From: Leeuwenhoekiella nanhaiensis
GTDB lineage: Bacteria > Bacteroidota > Bacteroidia > Flavobacteriales > Flavobacteriaceae
Assembly (NCBI RefSeq): GCF_002744755.1
Contig: NZ_KZ319297.1
Coordinates: 39,796-103,795 of the forward strand
Direction: 5' to 3'
Length of the DNA stretch: 64,000 bases
Position 1 is the stretch's first letter. The number at the start of each line of letters is the position of its first letter. Both the position numbers and the translations under genes were made by a program. Below are positions 25,222 to 33,907 of this stretch, one piece after another. The notes beneath the pieces are model-generated. The model was not told the DNA's origin. It saw nothing but the letters and a program-made list of their open reading frames with translations, and did not search any database.

Positions 25222-26220
25222 TTATAAGTTGGGCAGCAATACCTGATCAATCACGTGTACGATTCCGTTTGTGGTTTGCACATCGGGGATTACCATATTT
25301 GCGGGCGCAGCATTACCTGATCCACTAACGCTTAGAACTCCATCTGTAAACGCTCCGAGGGTAATATCATCAGAACCCAAAGCATCATAAGTCCCTGCGT
25401 TTAGTTCCGAAGTAAACTTCCCGGCACTTACGTCTGCAAAAACGTGATTTAATAAAACCGCAGTCACTAAATCTTTATCCAGTTGTCTAATATCTGAAGG
25501 CTGGGTAAATGTTAAACCTAAGGCAGTACCCAGGTTAATAAAAGCCTGATCTGTTGGAGCAAAAACCGTAAAACTCGCGGCAGGATTGCTCAATGCCTCA
25601 GCTAGTTCAGCATACACAACAGCTTCTACTAGGTAAGTAAGTCGAGGATTTTTAAATACTGAAGCGCTTTGTAATGCCAAAGCGGTTTCAACAACATTAG
25701 CACCCGAAGCAATCATCACCTTATCAATGACGTGAACCGTTCCATTTGAAGCCGAAATATCGGTCGCCAAAATCTCTGAACCGTTAATGTATAGCGTACC
25801 GTCACGGTTGATAAAGCGACGTGTAGGCCCCAGTAACGAAGAAGCTGTACCACCATCATTGATTGAACTACTCAATAAGTTTCCATTAGAAACGTGATAC
25901 AACAAGGTGTTTTTTAAGAAGGGTTGTTGTAAAACACCTAAAGTGGTTTCTTCTAATCCCAAACGTGCAAAAGCATCGTCTGTAGGTGCAAAAACGGTAA
26001 AGTCTCCTGAAGGATCACCTGCATTGCTATTGCTCAAAGTTACCGCAACATCACCTAAAACCGCAGCGGCTTCAAGCGTGGTAAATGCGGGGTTCGCTAC
26101 AGCGATAGCTGCAATTGACGCCGGCTCATCTTCATAAGCCGAGTCGGTCTCACACGAAGTGGTCAAAACGGTACCTAAAAACGCAAGCGCGATACCGGTA
26201 TATTTATATAGATTTTTCAT
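25222..26220 (-). CDS. fasciclin (FAS1) domain lipoprotein, two domains
   Basis: A 332-residue lipoprotein (lipobox LTTSC, Cys23) with acidic residues after the Cys (CETDSAYEDEP), suggesting display on the outside of the outer membrane. FAS1 domain 1 covers about 40-175 (DFTVFAPTDDAFARL, LLYHVSNGN, NGTVHVIDKVMI). Domain 2 covers about 190-332 (SFTVFAPTDQAFINL, LLNHVFADV, NGIVHVIDQVLLPNL). FAS1 proteins mediate adhesion. It probably forms an operon with the upstream outer-membrane protein (41 bp away) and ends at the terminator. Confidence 0.93.
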   Translation of the reverse strand: MKNLYKYTGIALAFLGTVLTTSCETDSAYEDEPASIAAIAVANPAFTTLEAAAVLGDVAVTLSNSNAGDPSGDFTVFAPTDDAFARLGLEETTLGVLQQPFLKNTLLYHVSNGNLLSSSINDGGTASSLLGPTRRFINRDGTLYINGSEILATDISASNGTVHVIDKVMIASGANVVETALALQSASVFKNPRLTYLVEAVVYAELAEALSNPAASFTVFAPTDQAFINLGTALGLTFTQPSDIRQLDKDLVTAVLLNHVFADVSAGKFTSELNAGTYDALGSDDITLGAFTDGVLSVSGSGNAAPANMVIPDVQTTNGIVHVIDQVLLPNL

Positions 26221-26261
26221 AATATTTTATGTTTTATTGAAATTAATTATCGGTATCGATC

Positions 26262-27143
26262 TTAGAACGAATAGGTTATACCCCAGTTAAAACCGTCTGC
26301 ATCTCCCAGGTTACGCCCTTCAATGTAATTAGCATATCCGCCGGAAACACCAATGCCTTTATAAACGGGCACATACGCATTAAAGCCGATACGGGTATAG
26401 TTTACACGAGTTGCCGGGAAGAATCCGTTAAAGCCTTCGCCCAAAATATCCACACCGCTGTCGTCTGACAATTGATTGGCGATATACGCGTCCAGATAGA
26501 ATTTAGAAGCGGCATAACCCAGCTTGAGTTCGCTTAACAATGCGTTAGGAACGCTGTTGCTGCGCAGGCTATAGCCTATTTGCCCGGTGGCAAAAATCCC
26601 GTTGTTGTGCTTGTAGTTTGCAATCGCAAGACCGGTGATGTCTGTAGAACGGTTACCTATCGCGATGATAGACTGTAGGCCTTCATCTGCGCGGTAATCA
26701 CCTAATGGTGTTTCAATACCCGCCGCAGCGATAAAATTGATCATTCCCTTAGGAGTAGCGGTAGAAGCAAAACGGTATTTCGCATACAGACTCACGTCCT
26801 GTACCCCTTTGCGTTCGTTTTCATAACCTAGATTATCTAAAGTTTCAGGTGTAGCTTCTCCTTCAGATTTGATGTACGGAAGATTAAATACCAAATTGAA
26901 ATTATCTGAAATTCCATATTCCGCATATAAGGAATAACTGGTGGTCTGCACCTCGTTAAAAACCGGCACACCGTCTACCTTTTGTGGTACCAGAAATACC
27001 TCATCGTATTTTTCCGAAGAAAAAGAGGCTGTAATGCTCCCTTCTCCTTTCGCCTTCATAAAGCCGCTTACCGGACTCTGGGCAAGCATCGTAACAGGAA
27101 GCATTAAAAGCGCACCTGCCAGCAATCGTAAATTTAAGTTCAT
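26262..27143 (-). CDS. outer-membrane beta-barrel protein (small transporter-like)
   Basis: A 293-residue protein starting at Met 27143 (MNLNLRLLAGALLMLPVTML). Fifteen residues upstream in frame include CCC, which is not a plausible N-terminus. Signal peptide about 1-20, ending LAQ. Alternating polar/aromatic strands fill the rest, for example YSLYAEYGISDNFNLVFNLP and NFIAAAGIETPLGDY. The C-terminus GFNWGITYSF has a terminal Phe as in barrels. It resembles MetA-type outer-membrane pathway transporters. Ligand unknown. It precedes a fasciclin lipoprotein and is likely co-transcribed. Confidence 0.8.
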   Translation of the reverse strand: MNLNLRLLAGALLMLPVTMLAQSPVSGFMKAKGEGSITASFSSEKYDEVFLVPQKVDGVPVFNEVQTTSYSLYAEYGISDNFNLVFNLPYIKSEGEATPETLDNLGYENERKGVQDVSLYAKYRFASTATPKGMINFIAAAGIETPLGDYRADEGLQSIIAIGNRSTDITGLAIANYKHNNGIFATGQIGYSLRSNSVPNALLSELKLGYAASKFYLDAYIANQLSDDSGVDILGEGFNGFFPATRVNYTRIGFNAYVPVYKGIGVSGGYANYIEGRNLGDADGFNWGITYSF

Positions 27144-27300
27144 CTTTTTTGTTTTTGGTTTACAGCAACACATACGCTGGAAACGCATCGCCGGTTTTCT
27201 TAATGTTTTGTTAAAGAACCAAAAGCGCTTTATTCTCGTATACTTAATGCCTCACACCGGGTGTCAGGTACTTTTTATTCATTCGACTTAAAAACGGCAA

Positions 27301-27771
27301 ATGATTTTACGACTGGTAATTCTTTTAGTATGTGCGGTAGGCTTTTCGCAAAGCGGAAAACACTACAGCAAAACCTACTATGAAAACGGAAACCTTAAAG
27401 CCGAAGGTTGGTTGCTCAATGAATCAAAAACCGATTACTGGTATTTTTACAATACGAATGGAAGCCTTAATGCCAAAGGATCCTTTACCGATGATAAAAA
27501 GAATGGATATTGGTACTTTTACGCAGCAGACGAGCAACTGCTTAAAGAAGGGCATTATAAAAATGATGAGGCTGCAGACTGGTGGATTTTTCACAAACCG
27601 GGCGGCATTTCAGAAAAAGTACAGTTCAAATACGGCAGCCGTCAGGGTTATGCCTTAATCTATAAAAATGGGACACTTTTTAAGGCAGAACGCTATAAAA
27701 ATGATATTCTTACCGGCTCCTGGACCAGTGTTTCACAGTTTAAAAAAGACAATCCTAACGCCCGCTTTTAA
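27301..27771 (+). CDS. exported YwqK-like MORN-repeat protein
   Basis: A 156-residue protein with a signal peptide (about 1-17, ending FSQS). Repeats of about 22 residues with YxxGxLKAEGxxxxxKxxxYWYFY resemble MORN/YwqK antitoxin-family repeats: KTYYENGNLKAEGWL, SLNAKGSFTDDKKNGYWYFY and YKNDEAADWWIFH. No toxin lies next to it, so the antitoxin name should not be taken literally. The stop overlaps the next start by one base, so it is co-translated with a dolichol-phosphate-type glycosyltransferase. Confidence 0.85.
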   Translation: MILRLVILLVCAVGFSQSGKHYSKTYYENGNLKAEGWLLNESKTDYWYFYNTNGSLNAKGSFTDDKKNGYWYFYAADEQLLKEGHYKNDEAADWWIFHKPGGISEKVQFKYGSRQGYALIYKNGTLFKAERYKNDILTGSWTSVSQFKKDNPNARF

Positions 27772-28460
27772 TGTATAACATCAACGTAATTATACCGGCC
27801 TTTAACGAGGAAGACTCTATAGGCCTGGTTGTGGGCGATATTCCAGACCTCGTAAGCGAAGTCATCGTAGTGAGTAACAATTCTACAGACGCTACCGAAA
27901 CCGTGGCCGCCGCGGCAGGTGCCACTGTGCTGGTAGAAAACCGAGCCGGTTACGGCTATGCCTGCCTGAAGGGAATGGACTATATCGCTGCCAAATCTGA
28001 AAAGCCAGACATCGTGGTCTTTCTGGATGGGGATTACAGCGATTATCCCGAGCAACTCAAGGAACTGGTGGCTCCCATTATTGAAAAAGACCTGGATTTT
28101 GTTATTGGCGCCCGGGTAAAACACCTGCGTGAAAGTGGCAGTATGACCTTCCCGCAGCGCTTCGGCAACAAGCTCGCAACTACGCTGATGCGCTGGTTTT
28201 TCAACTCCCGTTTTACCGATTTGGGACCTTTTCGCGCCATCAAATACGACAAGCTTTTGGCTCTAAATATGGAAGACAAGACCTACGGCTGGACGGTCGA
28301 GATGCAGCTTAAGGCCCTGCGCAAAAACTACAGTTATGTAGAAATCCCTGTAAAATACCGCAATCGCATAGGCGTCTCTAAAGTTTCGGGAACCGTTAAA
28401 GGTGCTATATTTGCCGGTATAAAAATTCTGGGTTGGATTTTTAAGTACAGTTTTAAATAA
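27771..28460 (+). CDS. family 2 glycosyltransferase, DPM1-like
   Basis: A 229-residue soluble GT2. The motifs are INVIIPAFNEEDSI (about 3-16), VVSNNSTDAT, VFLDGDYSDYPEQ (about 84-96, with DGDYSDY as the DxD-type metal site) and GPFRAIKYD (about 148). A short hydrophobic end (GAIFAGIKILGWIFKY) may touch the membrane. It resembles polyprenyl-phosphate mannose synthases. Overlaps by one base with the flanking genes on both sides, so the three are a coupled unit. Confidence 0.9.
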   Translation: MYNINVIIPAFNEEDSIGLVVGDIPDLVSEVIVVSNNSTDATETVAAAAGATVLVENRAGYGYACLKGMDYIAAKSEKPDIVVFLDGDYSDYPEQLKELVAPIIEKDLDFVIGARVKHLRESGSMTFPQRFGNKLATTLMRWFFNSRFTDLGPFRAIKYDKLLALNMEDKTYGWTVEMQLKALRKNYSYVEIPVKYRNRIGVSKVSGTVKGAIFAGIKILGWIFKYSFK

Positions 28461-29932
28461 TGGAAACCGCAATCATCATCATTTATACTCTTGCGCTGGC
28501 AGTTATTTTCCTGTACAGTCTGGCACAGCTCAACCTGCTCATCAATTACCTCAAGGCCAGCAAAAAAACAGACGATGCTCCGGTTTTTGATTTGAACAAT
28601 CCCAAGGAAGTTCCTTTTGTGACCGTACAGCTCCCACTTTATAACGAACTCTACGTCGTGGAGCGTCTGCTCGACAACATCGCGAAACTGGATTATCCTA
28701 AAGACAAACTCGAAATTCAGGTGCTTGACGATTCTACTGACGCCAGTCTCGAAACCACCCGCGAGAAAATAGAAGTTTTAAAAAATGCCGGAATCCCCAT
28801 AACCCACATCACCCGCACCAACCGTAGCGGTTTTAAAGCCGGCGCGCTCAAAGAAGGGTTACAGATTGCAAAAGGCGAATTTATCGCAATTTTTGATTCC
28901 GATTTTGTGCCAAACGCAGACTGGCTGCGTAAGACCGTGCCTTATTTTAAAAATGAAAACATCGGTGTGGTACAAACCCGCTGGGCTCACTTAAATCGCG
29001 ATTACTCGTTGCTAACGCGTATTCAGGCATTTGCATTAGACTTTCACTTTGTGCTGGAGCAGGTAGGCCGCAATTTTGGGCATCACTTCATCAACTTCAA
29101 CGGTACTGCGGGCATCTGGCGTAAAACCTGCATCCTTGATGCCGGAAACTGGCAGGGCGACACCCTTACCGAAGATCTCGATCTCAGCTACCGCGCTCAG
29201 CTCAAAAAATGGGATTTTAAATACCTGGTTGATGTAGAAACACCCGCCGAACTTCCGGTTGCCATTAGTGCGGCGCGTTCTCAGCAATTCCGCTGGAACA
29301 AAGGCGCGGCAGAAAATTTTCAGAAACTGTACGGCCGTTTGCTTAAAGACCCAACAGTTTCCTTTAAGACTAAATTTCACAGCTTTTTTCACCTGCTCAA
29401 CAGCAGTATGTTTCTGCTGGTTTTGCTGGTCGCAATCCTGAGCGTCCCGGTGCTCTATATCAAAAACAACAATCCCGCGTACAGCGGTTACTTCAATGTC
29501 ATCGCCGGTTTTGCGTTGAGTACGCTTATTTTCTTTGGTTGCTACTGGGTTACTTATAAGCGCATACACGGCGGCGGTTTTAAGAATTTCGTCAACTACA
29601 TCGGGATGTTTTTTACCTTTTTCTCGATAGCAATGGGCTTTAGTGTGCACAACTCACTGGCCGTTTTAGAGGGGCATTTCGGGAAAAAATCAGAGTTTAT
29701 ACGTACGCCCAAATTCAACATCAGTAAACTGGGCGATAACTGGAAATCAAACATCTACCTCAAAAAAAGCCTTTCGCTCAACACGCTACTGGAAACCCTG
29801 CTCTTTCTTTACTTTGGCTTTGCCATCTACAGCGCCGTACAATTGAATGATTTTGGTCTCATCCTGTTCCATCTGATGTTATTTGCAGGCTTTGGCTTTG
29901 TCGCTTTTAAGTCTATTTTTTCACGGGTTTGA
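28460..29932 (+). CDS. processive membrane GT2, cellulose synthase/mannan synthase-like
   Basis: A 490-residue inner-membrane glycosyltransferase. One N-terminal helix (about 5-25), a cytoplasmic GT-A domain (about 55-300) and C-terminal helices (about 315-340, 355-370, 390-410 and 445-490). D, D, D and QxxRW motifs are present: VLDDSTDAS, AIFDSDFVP, LTEDLDLSYR and QQFRWNKG. The QQFRW motif suggests a processive synthase. No BcsB or PilZ partner is visible, so cellulose is unlikely. The polymer and acceptor are unknown. It completes a coupled trio with the upstream genes. Confidence 0.9.
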   Translation: METAIIIIYTLALAVIFLYSLAQLNLLINYLKASKKTDDAPVFDLNNPKEVPFVTVQLPLYNELYVVERLLDNIAKLDYPKDKLEIQVLDDSTDASLETTREKIEVLKNAGIPITHITRTNRSGFKAGALKEGLQIAKGEFIAIFDSDFVPNADWLRKTVPYFKNENIGVVQTRWAHLNRDYSLLTRIQAFALDFHFVLEQVGRNFGHHFINFNGTAGIWRKTCILDAGNWQGDTLTEDLDLSYRAQLKKWDFKYLVDVETPAELPVAISAARSQQFRWNKGAAENFQKLYGRLLKDPTVSFKTKFHSFFHLLNSSMFLLVLLVAILSVPVLYIKNNNPAYSGYFNVIAGFALSTLIFFGCYWVTYKRIHGGGFKNFVNYIGMFFTFFSIAMGFSVHNSLAVLEGHFGKKSEFIRTPKFNISKLGDNWKSNIYLKKSLSLNTLLETLLFLYFGFAIYSAVQLNDFGLILFHLMLFAGFGFVAFKSIFSRV

Positions 29933-29936
29933 TTAT

Positions 29937-30041
29937 GTGGGCGCCTGTTTTCGGGCTTTTGGCCCGCAAACACCGCGCTTTCCGCTTTATCTTTAGGGCT
30001 TCACAGCCCTAAAGGATGCCGCTGCAATCGCTGGCGCAGGT
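29937..30041. repeat. interspersed repeat with two hairpins
   Basis: Fills most of the 147-bp spacer between two glycosyltransferase genes. Hairpin 1 is CGGGC-TTTTG-GCCCG (about 29952-29966), hairpin 2 is TTTAGGGCT-TCAC-AGCCCTAAA (about 29992-30013). The frame GGGCGCC ... TCCGCTTTATC ... AAAGGATGCCGCTGCAATCG ... GGCGCA is, from general knowledge, a very common flavobacterial intergenic repeat. Only one copy is in this window. Confidence 0.6.
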
Positions 30042-30079
30042 ATTAAAAACCTATTTTTGAACATTCATGTGCCATACGT

Positions 30080-31480
30080 ATGCTTCAACTTTTAAAAGCC
30101 TATAAAATTCAGCTTCTGCTCGTTCTGAGTCTTCTGGCGTTTTACGCAGCTTTTGCTTACGACCTGGAACGCAGTGATTTCATAAAACTCATCACGCTTT
30201 ATGCAGGTCTATTTTTTATAAGCTTTAAGCTCATTCAACTCTTGAAGATTGATTTTAAAACTTTGATGGTTTTGGCAATTCTGGTACGACTGGTATTTCT
30301 GGTTGCTATCCCGAATTTATCCCAGGATTTCTACCGTTTTTTATGGGATGGCCGACTCATGGCTCAGGGGCTCAGCCCATACCTATTAACTCCTGACGCA
30401 TGGGTACTAACCGGAAACCTGCCCGTAGCACAGGCAAACGAACTCCTAAATGGAATGGGCAGTTTGAGCCGGCAGCATTATTCAAACTATCCGCCGGTAA
30501 ACCAGTTTTTCTTTGCTCTGGCCGGTTTCTTTGCCGGCAAATCGATTTTTGGCGGTGTAGTGGTTTTACGCCTGTGCATCATCGCTGCAGATTTGGGTGT
30601 TTTGTGGCTTGGCCGCAAGCTGCTCAAAGTACTAAAGCTTCCACAGCATCAGATTTTTTGGTATGTGCTCAATCCCTTTATTGTGATCGAACTTACCGGC
30701 AACCTGCATTTTGAAGGGATCATGCTGTTTTTTTTATTGGCCGCCCTTTATTTACTGCATTCCGGGAAGTGGTTTTTTTCTGCCGTTTTACTGGCGCTCT
30801 CCATTTCGGTAAAGTTGTTGCCGCTTATGATGCTTCCCCTTTTGTTTCAATTTTTGATCAGACCCACTGAACACTCAAGCGAATCGCAACACTTTTGCCA
30901 CTACTTAAAAAACAACTTTGCTCAATCACTCTGGCGATTGAGCCGCTATTACGTTGTGGTCCTTCTAGTCTTTGCCTTAAGCTTTCTTCCCTTTTTAAAT
31001 TCAGCTTTGCTGGAACATTTTACGGCTACAATTGCGCTTTGGTTTCAAAAATTTGAGTTTAACGCCAGTATCTACTACCTCGTACGCTGGGTTGGCTTTC
31101 AGGTAAAGGGTTATAATATTATTGCGACTTCAGGTAAAATTCTGCCGCTCGTGGTTATCGGCATCCTGGCATTGCTTGGTTTTTTGCGGAAAAACGACAC
31201 TACGCCACGTTTATTTGGCGTCTTACTTTTGGGCAGCACGGCTTATTTTATGCTCTCTACCACCGTGCATCCCTGGTACATCGCTACACCCCTACTGCTC
31301 TCGGTTTTTACACGTTTTCGCTTTGCGATGGTATGGAGTTTTGTAGTGATGCTGAGCTATTCGGCCTATAAACCCGAAGGAGTAGAAGAAAACCTATGGC
31401 TTGTCGCCCTGGAGTATCTCATCCTGACAGGTTTTATGATTTGGGAGTTTGCACAAAAAAGAAAGAACAAATTAGTTTAA
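30080..31480 (+). CDS. polytopic GT-C type mannosyltransferase-like protein
   Basis: A 466-residue membrane protein with about ten to eleven hydrophobic helices. A first-loop motif, LSQDFYRFLWDGRLMAQGLS (about 77-96), has the acidic residues typical of GT-C lipid-linked sugar transferases, followed by SNYPPVNQFFFALAG (about 136). VHPWYIATPLLL (about 393) near the C-terminus is common in flavobacterial mannosyltransferase annotations. It probably uses a polyprenyl-phosphate sugar such as that made by the DPM1-like gene 1.6 kb upstream. Acceptor unknown. An interspersed repeat separates it from the trio, so co-transcription is possible but not certain. Confidence 0.8.
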   Translation: MLQLLKAYKIQLLLVLSLLAFYAAFAYDLERSDFIKLITLYAGLFFISFKLIQLLKIDFKTLMVLAILVRLVFLVAIPNLSQDFYRFLWDGRLMAQGLSPYLLTPDAWVLTGNLPVAQANELLNGMGSLSRQHYSNYPPVNQFFFALAGFFAGKSIFGGVVVLRLCIIAADLGVLWLGRKLLKVLKLPQHQIFWYVLNPFIVIELTGNLHFEGIMLFFLLAALYLLHSGKWFFSAVLLALSISVKLLPLMMLPLLFQFLIRPTEHSSESQHFCHYLKNNFAQSLWRLSRYYVVVLLVFALSFLPFLNSALLEHFTATIALWFQKFEFNASIYYLVRWVGFQVKGYNIIATSGKILPLVVIGILALLGFLRKNDTTPRLFGVLLLGSTAYFMLSTTVHPWYIATPLLLSVFTRFRFAMVWSFVVMLSYSAYKPEGVEENLWLVALEYLILTGFMIWEFAQKRKNKLV

Positions 31481-31544
31481 CACTTTAAGGATCAGGGAAA
31501 AGCTATTTTTATATATTCAATCTATTTGAAAATAAACTTTTGCT

Positions 31545-32993
31545 TTGAACACCTATCTACATCGATTTTCAGGAATTGTTGCTTTGCTCATTTTAAATGT
31601 ATTTCCGGAGCAAAGCACCGTCCCGGTTGATCGTCCAAAGGAGGCTATTCTCCATATTGACACCACCTCAGCAACCGGTTTTGTTCTGGCTAAATCAGGA
31701 GATTTATCCGATAGCGTAACATCATATAATCATTCAGTAAACAATCGTTCTTCCGCTACAGGAATTGCTATCCTCCAAGAAGAAAACCCACCATCCTGCA
31801 CCAATTTGCTGGGTCCGCCAGATCGGACGACCAATGTAGGAGTAGGTGCCTCGCTTCACTGGGGGGTGGCTGCAGGCGCTTCGGGATATAAACTTTATGT
31901 TGGTACATCCAGCGGAGGTACAGATTTGGTAAACGCTCAGGATGTAAGCAGTAATACCTTTCAGTTTCCGGAAAATCTACCGGCCTTTACCAAAATTTAT
32001 GTGCGTATTGTTCCCTATAACAGTTCAGGGAGTGCTGCCGGCTGTACTGAGGAGTCTTTCACTACCGGCAGTGCCCCACAACCACCAGAGTGTACAACGC
32101 TTACCAATCCCGGACCGGGATCAACCAATGCATTTATAACCGCAACCATAAGTTGGGAACGAATAGACTCTGCGACCGGCTATCTGATTTCTATGGGTCT
32201 TGATCCGGAAGCTACTTCTTACGTGCAAAATCGAAATGTGGGAAATTCAGACACCTTTTTTCTGGGTGAAGCCCTGCCCTATGACACTGACATTTACGTA
32301 AAAGTCACCCCGTATAATTCTTCCGGAGAAGCTCAGGATTGCAGTATACAAACATTTAGGACCCGCAAAGATCCTAATGAGCCCATTAGTTTTGAATGTA
32401 CTGAATTAAAAAGTCCACAAAACGGTGCAACGGCTGTCTCGACTACTACTTTGTTAACCTGGGACCCCGTTCCTGAGGTAGTGAGTTATCTCCTGACTGT
32501 AGGTACCAGCTCCGGTGGTGGTGAAATACTAAATCTGGTAAACGTGGGAAATAGCACAAGTTTTGAATTTATAAATGAATTACCCGAAAATACACGTATT
32601 TACGTGACCCTAACTCCGGGCTACGGCAGTGGTGCTGCTTCAGATTGTCTTGAAACCTCCTTTACAACCGGCACTAGATCAAAACCCACAGGTCCCAAGG
32701 CAAAATCTCGCTATGGTATTTCACCTGATGGCGATGGTATCAATGAGATTTGGGAAATTGAAGATTTGGATCGCTATACCAATAATACCGTTCAAATTTT
32801 CAATCGATGGGGAGATCTGGTATTTGAAACTACCAACTACGATAACACGCAAAATGTATTCAGAGGCCTAGCCAACCGAAAAACGACTACCGGAGCCGGT
32901 AATTTACCTGAAGGCACCTACTTTTTTAGAATCACTTCAGAAAATCCTGAAATCACGGAACCTGCAACAGGATTTATAGTACTCAAGCGATGA
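31545..32993 (+). CDS. T9SS type B secreted protein with three FN3-like domains and gliding-motility C-terminal domain
   Basis: A 482-residue exported protein starting at TTG 31545, since the upstream frame is closed by TAA. Signal peptide about 1-24. Three FN3-like repeats of about 95 residues (about 86-180, 186-280 and 282-375) each have a Cys pair. Repeat ends share VRIVPYNSSGSAAGCTEESF-type sequence. The C-terminal SRYGISPDGDGINEIW to VLKR (about 388-482) is the gliding-motility-associated CHU_C/type B sorting domain that sends proteins through the type IX system. It overlaps the following PorP/SprF gene by 4 bp, a standard substrate-partner pair. Confidence 0.9.
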   Translation: MNTYLHRFSGIVALLILNVFPEQSTVPVDRPKEAILHIDTTSATGFVLAKSGDLSDSVTSYNHSVNNRSSATGIAILQEENPPSCTNLLGPPDRTTNVGVGASLHWGVAAGASGYKLYVGTSSGGTDLVNAQDVSSNTFQFPENLPAFTKIYVRIVPYNSSGSAAGCTEESFTTGSAPQPPECTTLTNPGPGSTNAFITATISWERIDSATGYLISMGLDPEATSYVQNRNVGNSDTFFLGEALPYDTDIYVKVTPYNSSGEAQDCSIQTFRTRKDPNEPISFECTELKSPQNGATAVSTTTLLTWDPVPEVVSYLLTVGTSSGGGEILNLVNVGNSTSFEFINELPENTRIYVTLTPGYGSGAASDCLETSFTTGTRSKPTGPKAKSRYGISPDGDGINEIWEIEDLDRYTNNTVQIFNRWGDLVFETTNYDNTQNVFRGLANRKTTTGAGNLPEGTYFFRITSENPEITEPATGFIVLKR

Positions 32994-33907
32994 AAATTCA
33001 AAACCTTACGTTCTGGGCTCTGTTGGTTTTTACTTTTTCTTATAAAGTAATGCAGGCGCAACAACAGCCTGTCTTTTCAGAATACAATTACAATACGATC
33101 ATGCTTAATCCTGCTCATTCGGGTTATTATGCGAACAGTGAATTTACGCTTTCCAATCAGAGCAGCTACAGCGGAATTGAGGGTGCTCCATCCAGTTTAA
33201 ATGCTACACTAAATCTTACTTTAAACAACCAAAAGGTAGGTCTGGGAGGCGGTTTTATAAGGGATCAAATAGGTGTAAGCGCAGTAACGAATGCTTTTGC
33301 CTCATACGCCTATAAACTTTATTTCGGACAACAGGCAAAGGCTCCCCGCTATCACAATTATAATCCTAATATTATTTCGTTTGGTATATCCGCAGGATTA
33401 TTGAATTATTCTGAAGATTTACAATCGCTAAACATCACTGATGATCCTCAATTTCAACAAAATTTAAACGGAACCATACCTACCTTAGGGATTGGTATTT
33501 TATTCAATCGTGATCAAATCTATGCGGGACTTTCTATTCCTAACCTTTTAGGCAATGCGCTTGCTCCTGATGATGCGATCAGCATCAATTCTGTGGCTTA
33601 CGCCTATGCAGGATACCGCATATATACCGGGGTTTTTGATGAGTTGGAAATCAAACCTAATACCTTGATCCGGTATGAACCGGGGGCACCACTTTCCGTA
33701 GATCTAAATCTTATCGTAAACTATAAAAACAAGGTGGAGTTTGGGGGCGGTTACCGCACCTCTTCTGCAGTAAATGCGCTCGCAGGAGTTTATTTATTCA
33801 ACAACCTACGGCTTATTTATAATTATACCTTACCTCTTCGAGAAACACCCTTACCCCCAACCCACGGCCTGGTTTTAAGCGTACGTTTTGGAAAAGGCTA
33901 CAACTAA
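32990..33907 (+). CDS. PorP/SprF family type IX secretion-associated outer-membrane protein
   Basis: A 305-residue outer-membrane protein with signal peptide about 1-23 (ending VMQAQ). The family hallmark QQPVFSEYNYNTIMLNPAHS (about 25-44) is next to the signal peptidase site. Then YSGIEGAPSSLNATL and repeated GLGGGFI strands, with C-terminus HGLVLSVRFGKGYN. SprF-type proteins are dedicated partners of type B T9SS substrates, here the gene 4 bp upstream in overlap. Its stop codon is immediately followed by the stop of the convergent gene. Confidence 0.93.
   Translation: MKIQNLTFWALLVFTFSYKVMQAQQQPVFSEYNYNTIMLNPAHSGYYANSEFTLSNQSSYSGIEGAPSSLNATLNLTLNNQKVGLGGGFIRDQIGVSAVTNAFASYAYKLYFGQQAKAPRYHNYNPNIISFGISAGLLNYSEDLQSLNITDDPQFQQNLNGTIPTLGIGILFNRDQIYAGLSIPNLLGNALAPDDAISINSVAYAYAGYRIYTGVFDELEIKPNTLIRYEPGAPLSVDLNLIVNYKNKVEFGGGYRTSSAVNALAGVYLFNNLRLIYNYTLPLRETPLPPTHGLVLSVRFGKGYN

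Noticed and set aside
27301..27771. Calling the YwqK-like protein an antitoxin
   Set aside because: It has a signal peptide and no toxin neighbour. The MORN-type repeats are the only evidence.
29036..29650. 204-codon open frame antisense to the processive glycosyltransferase
   Set aside because: Lies inside a well-supported gene and has no recognisable protein features.
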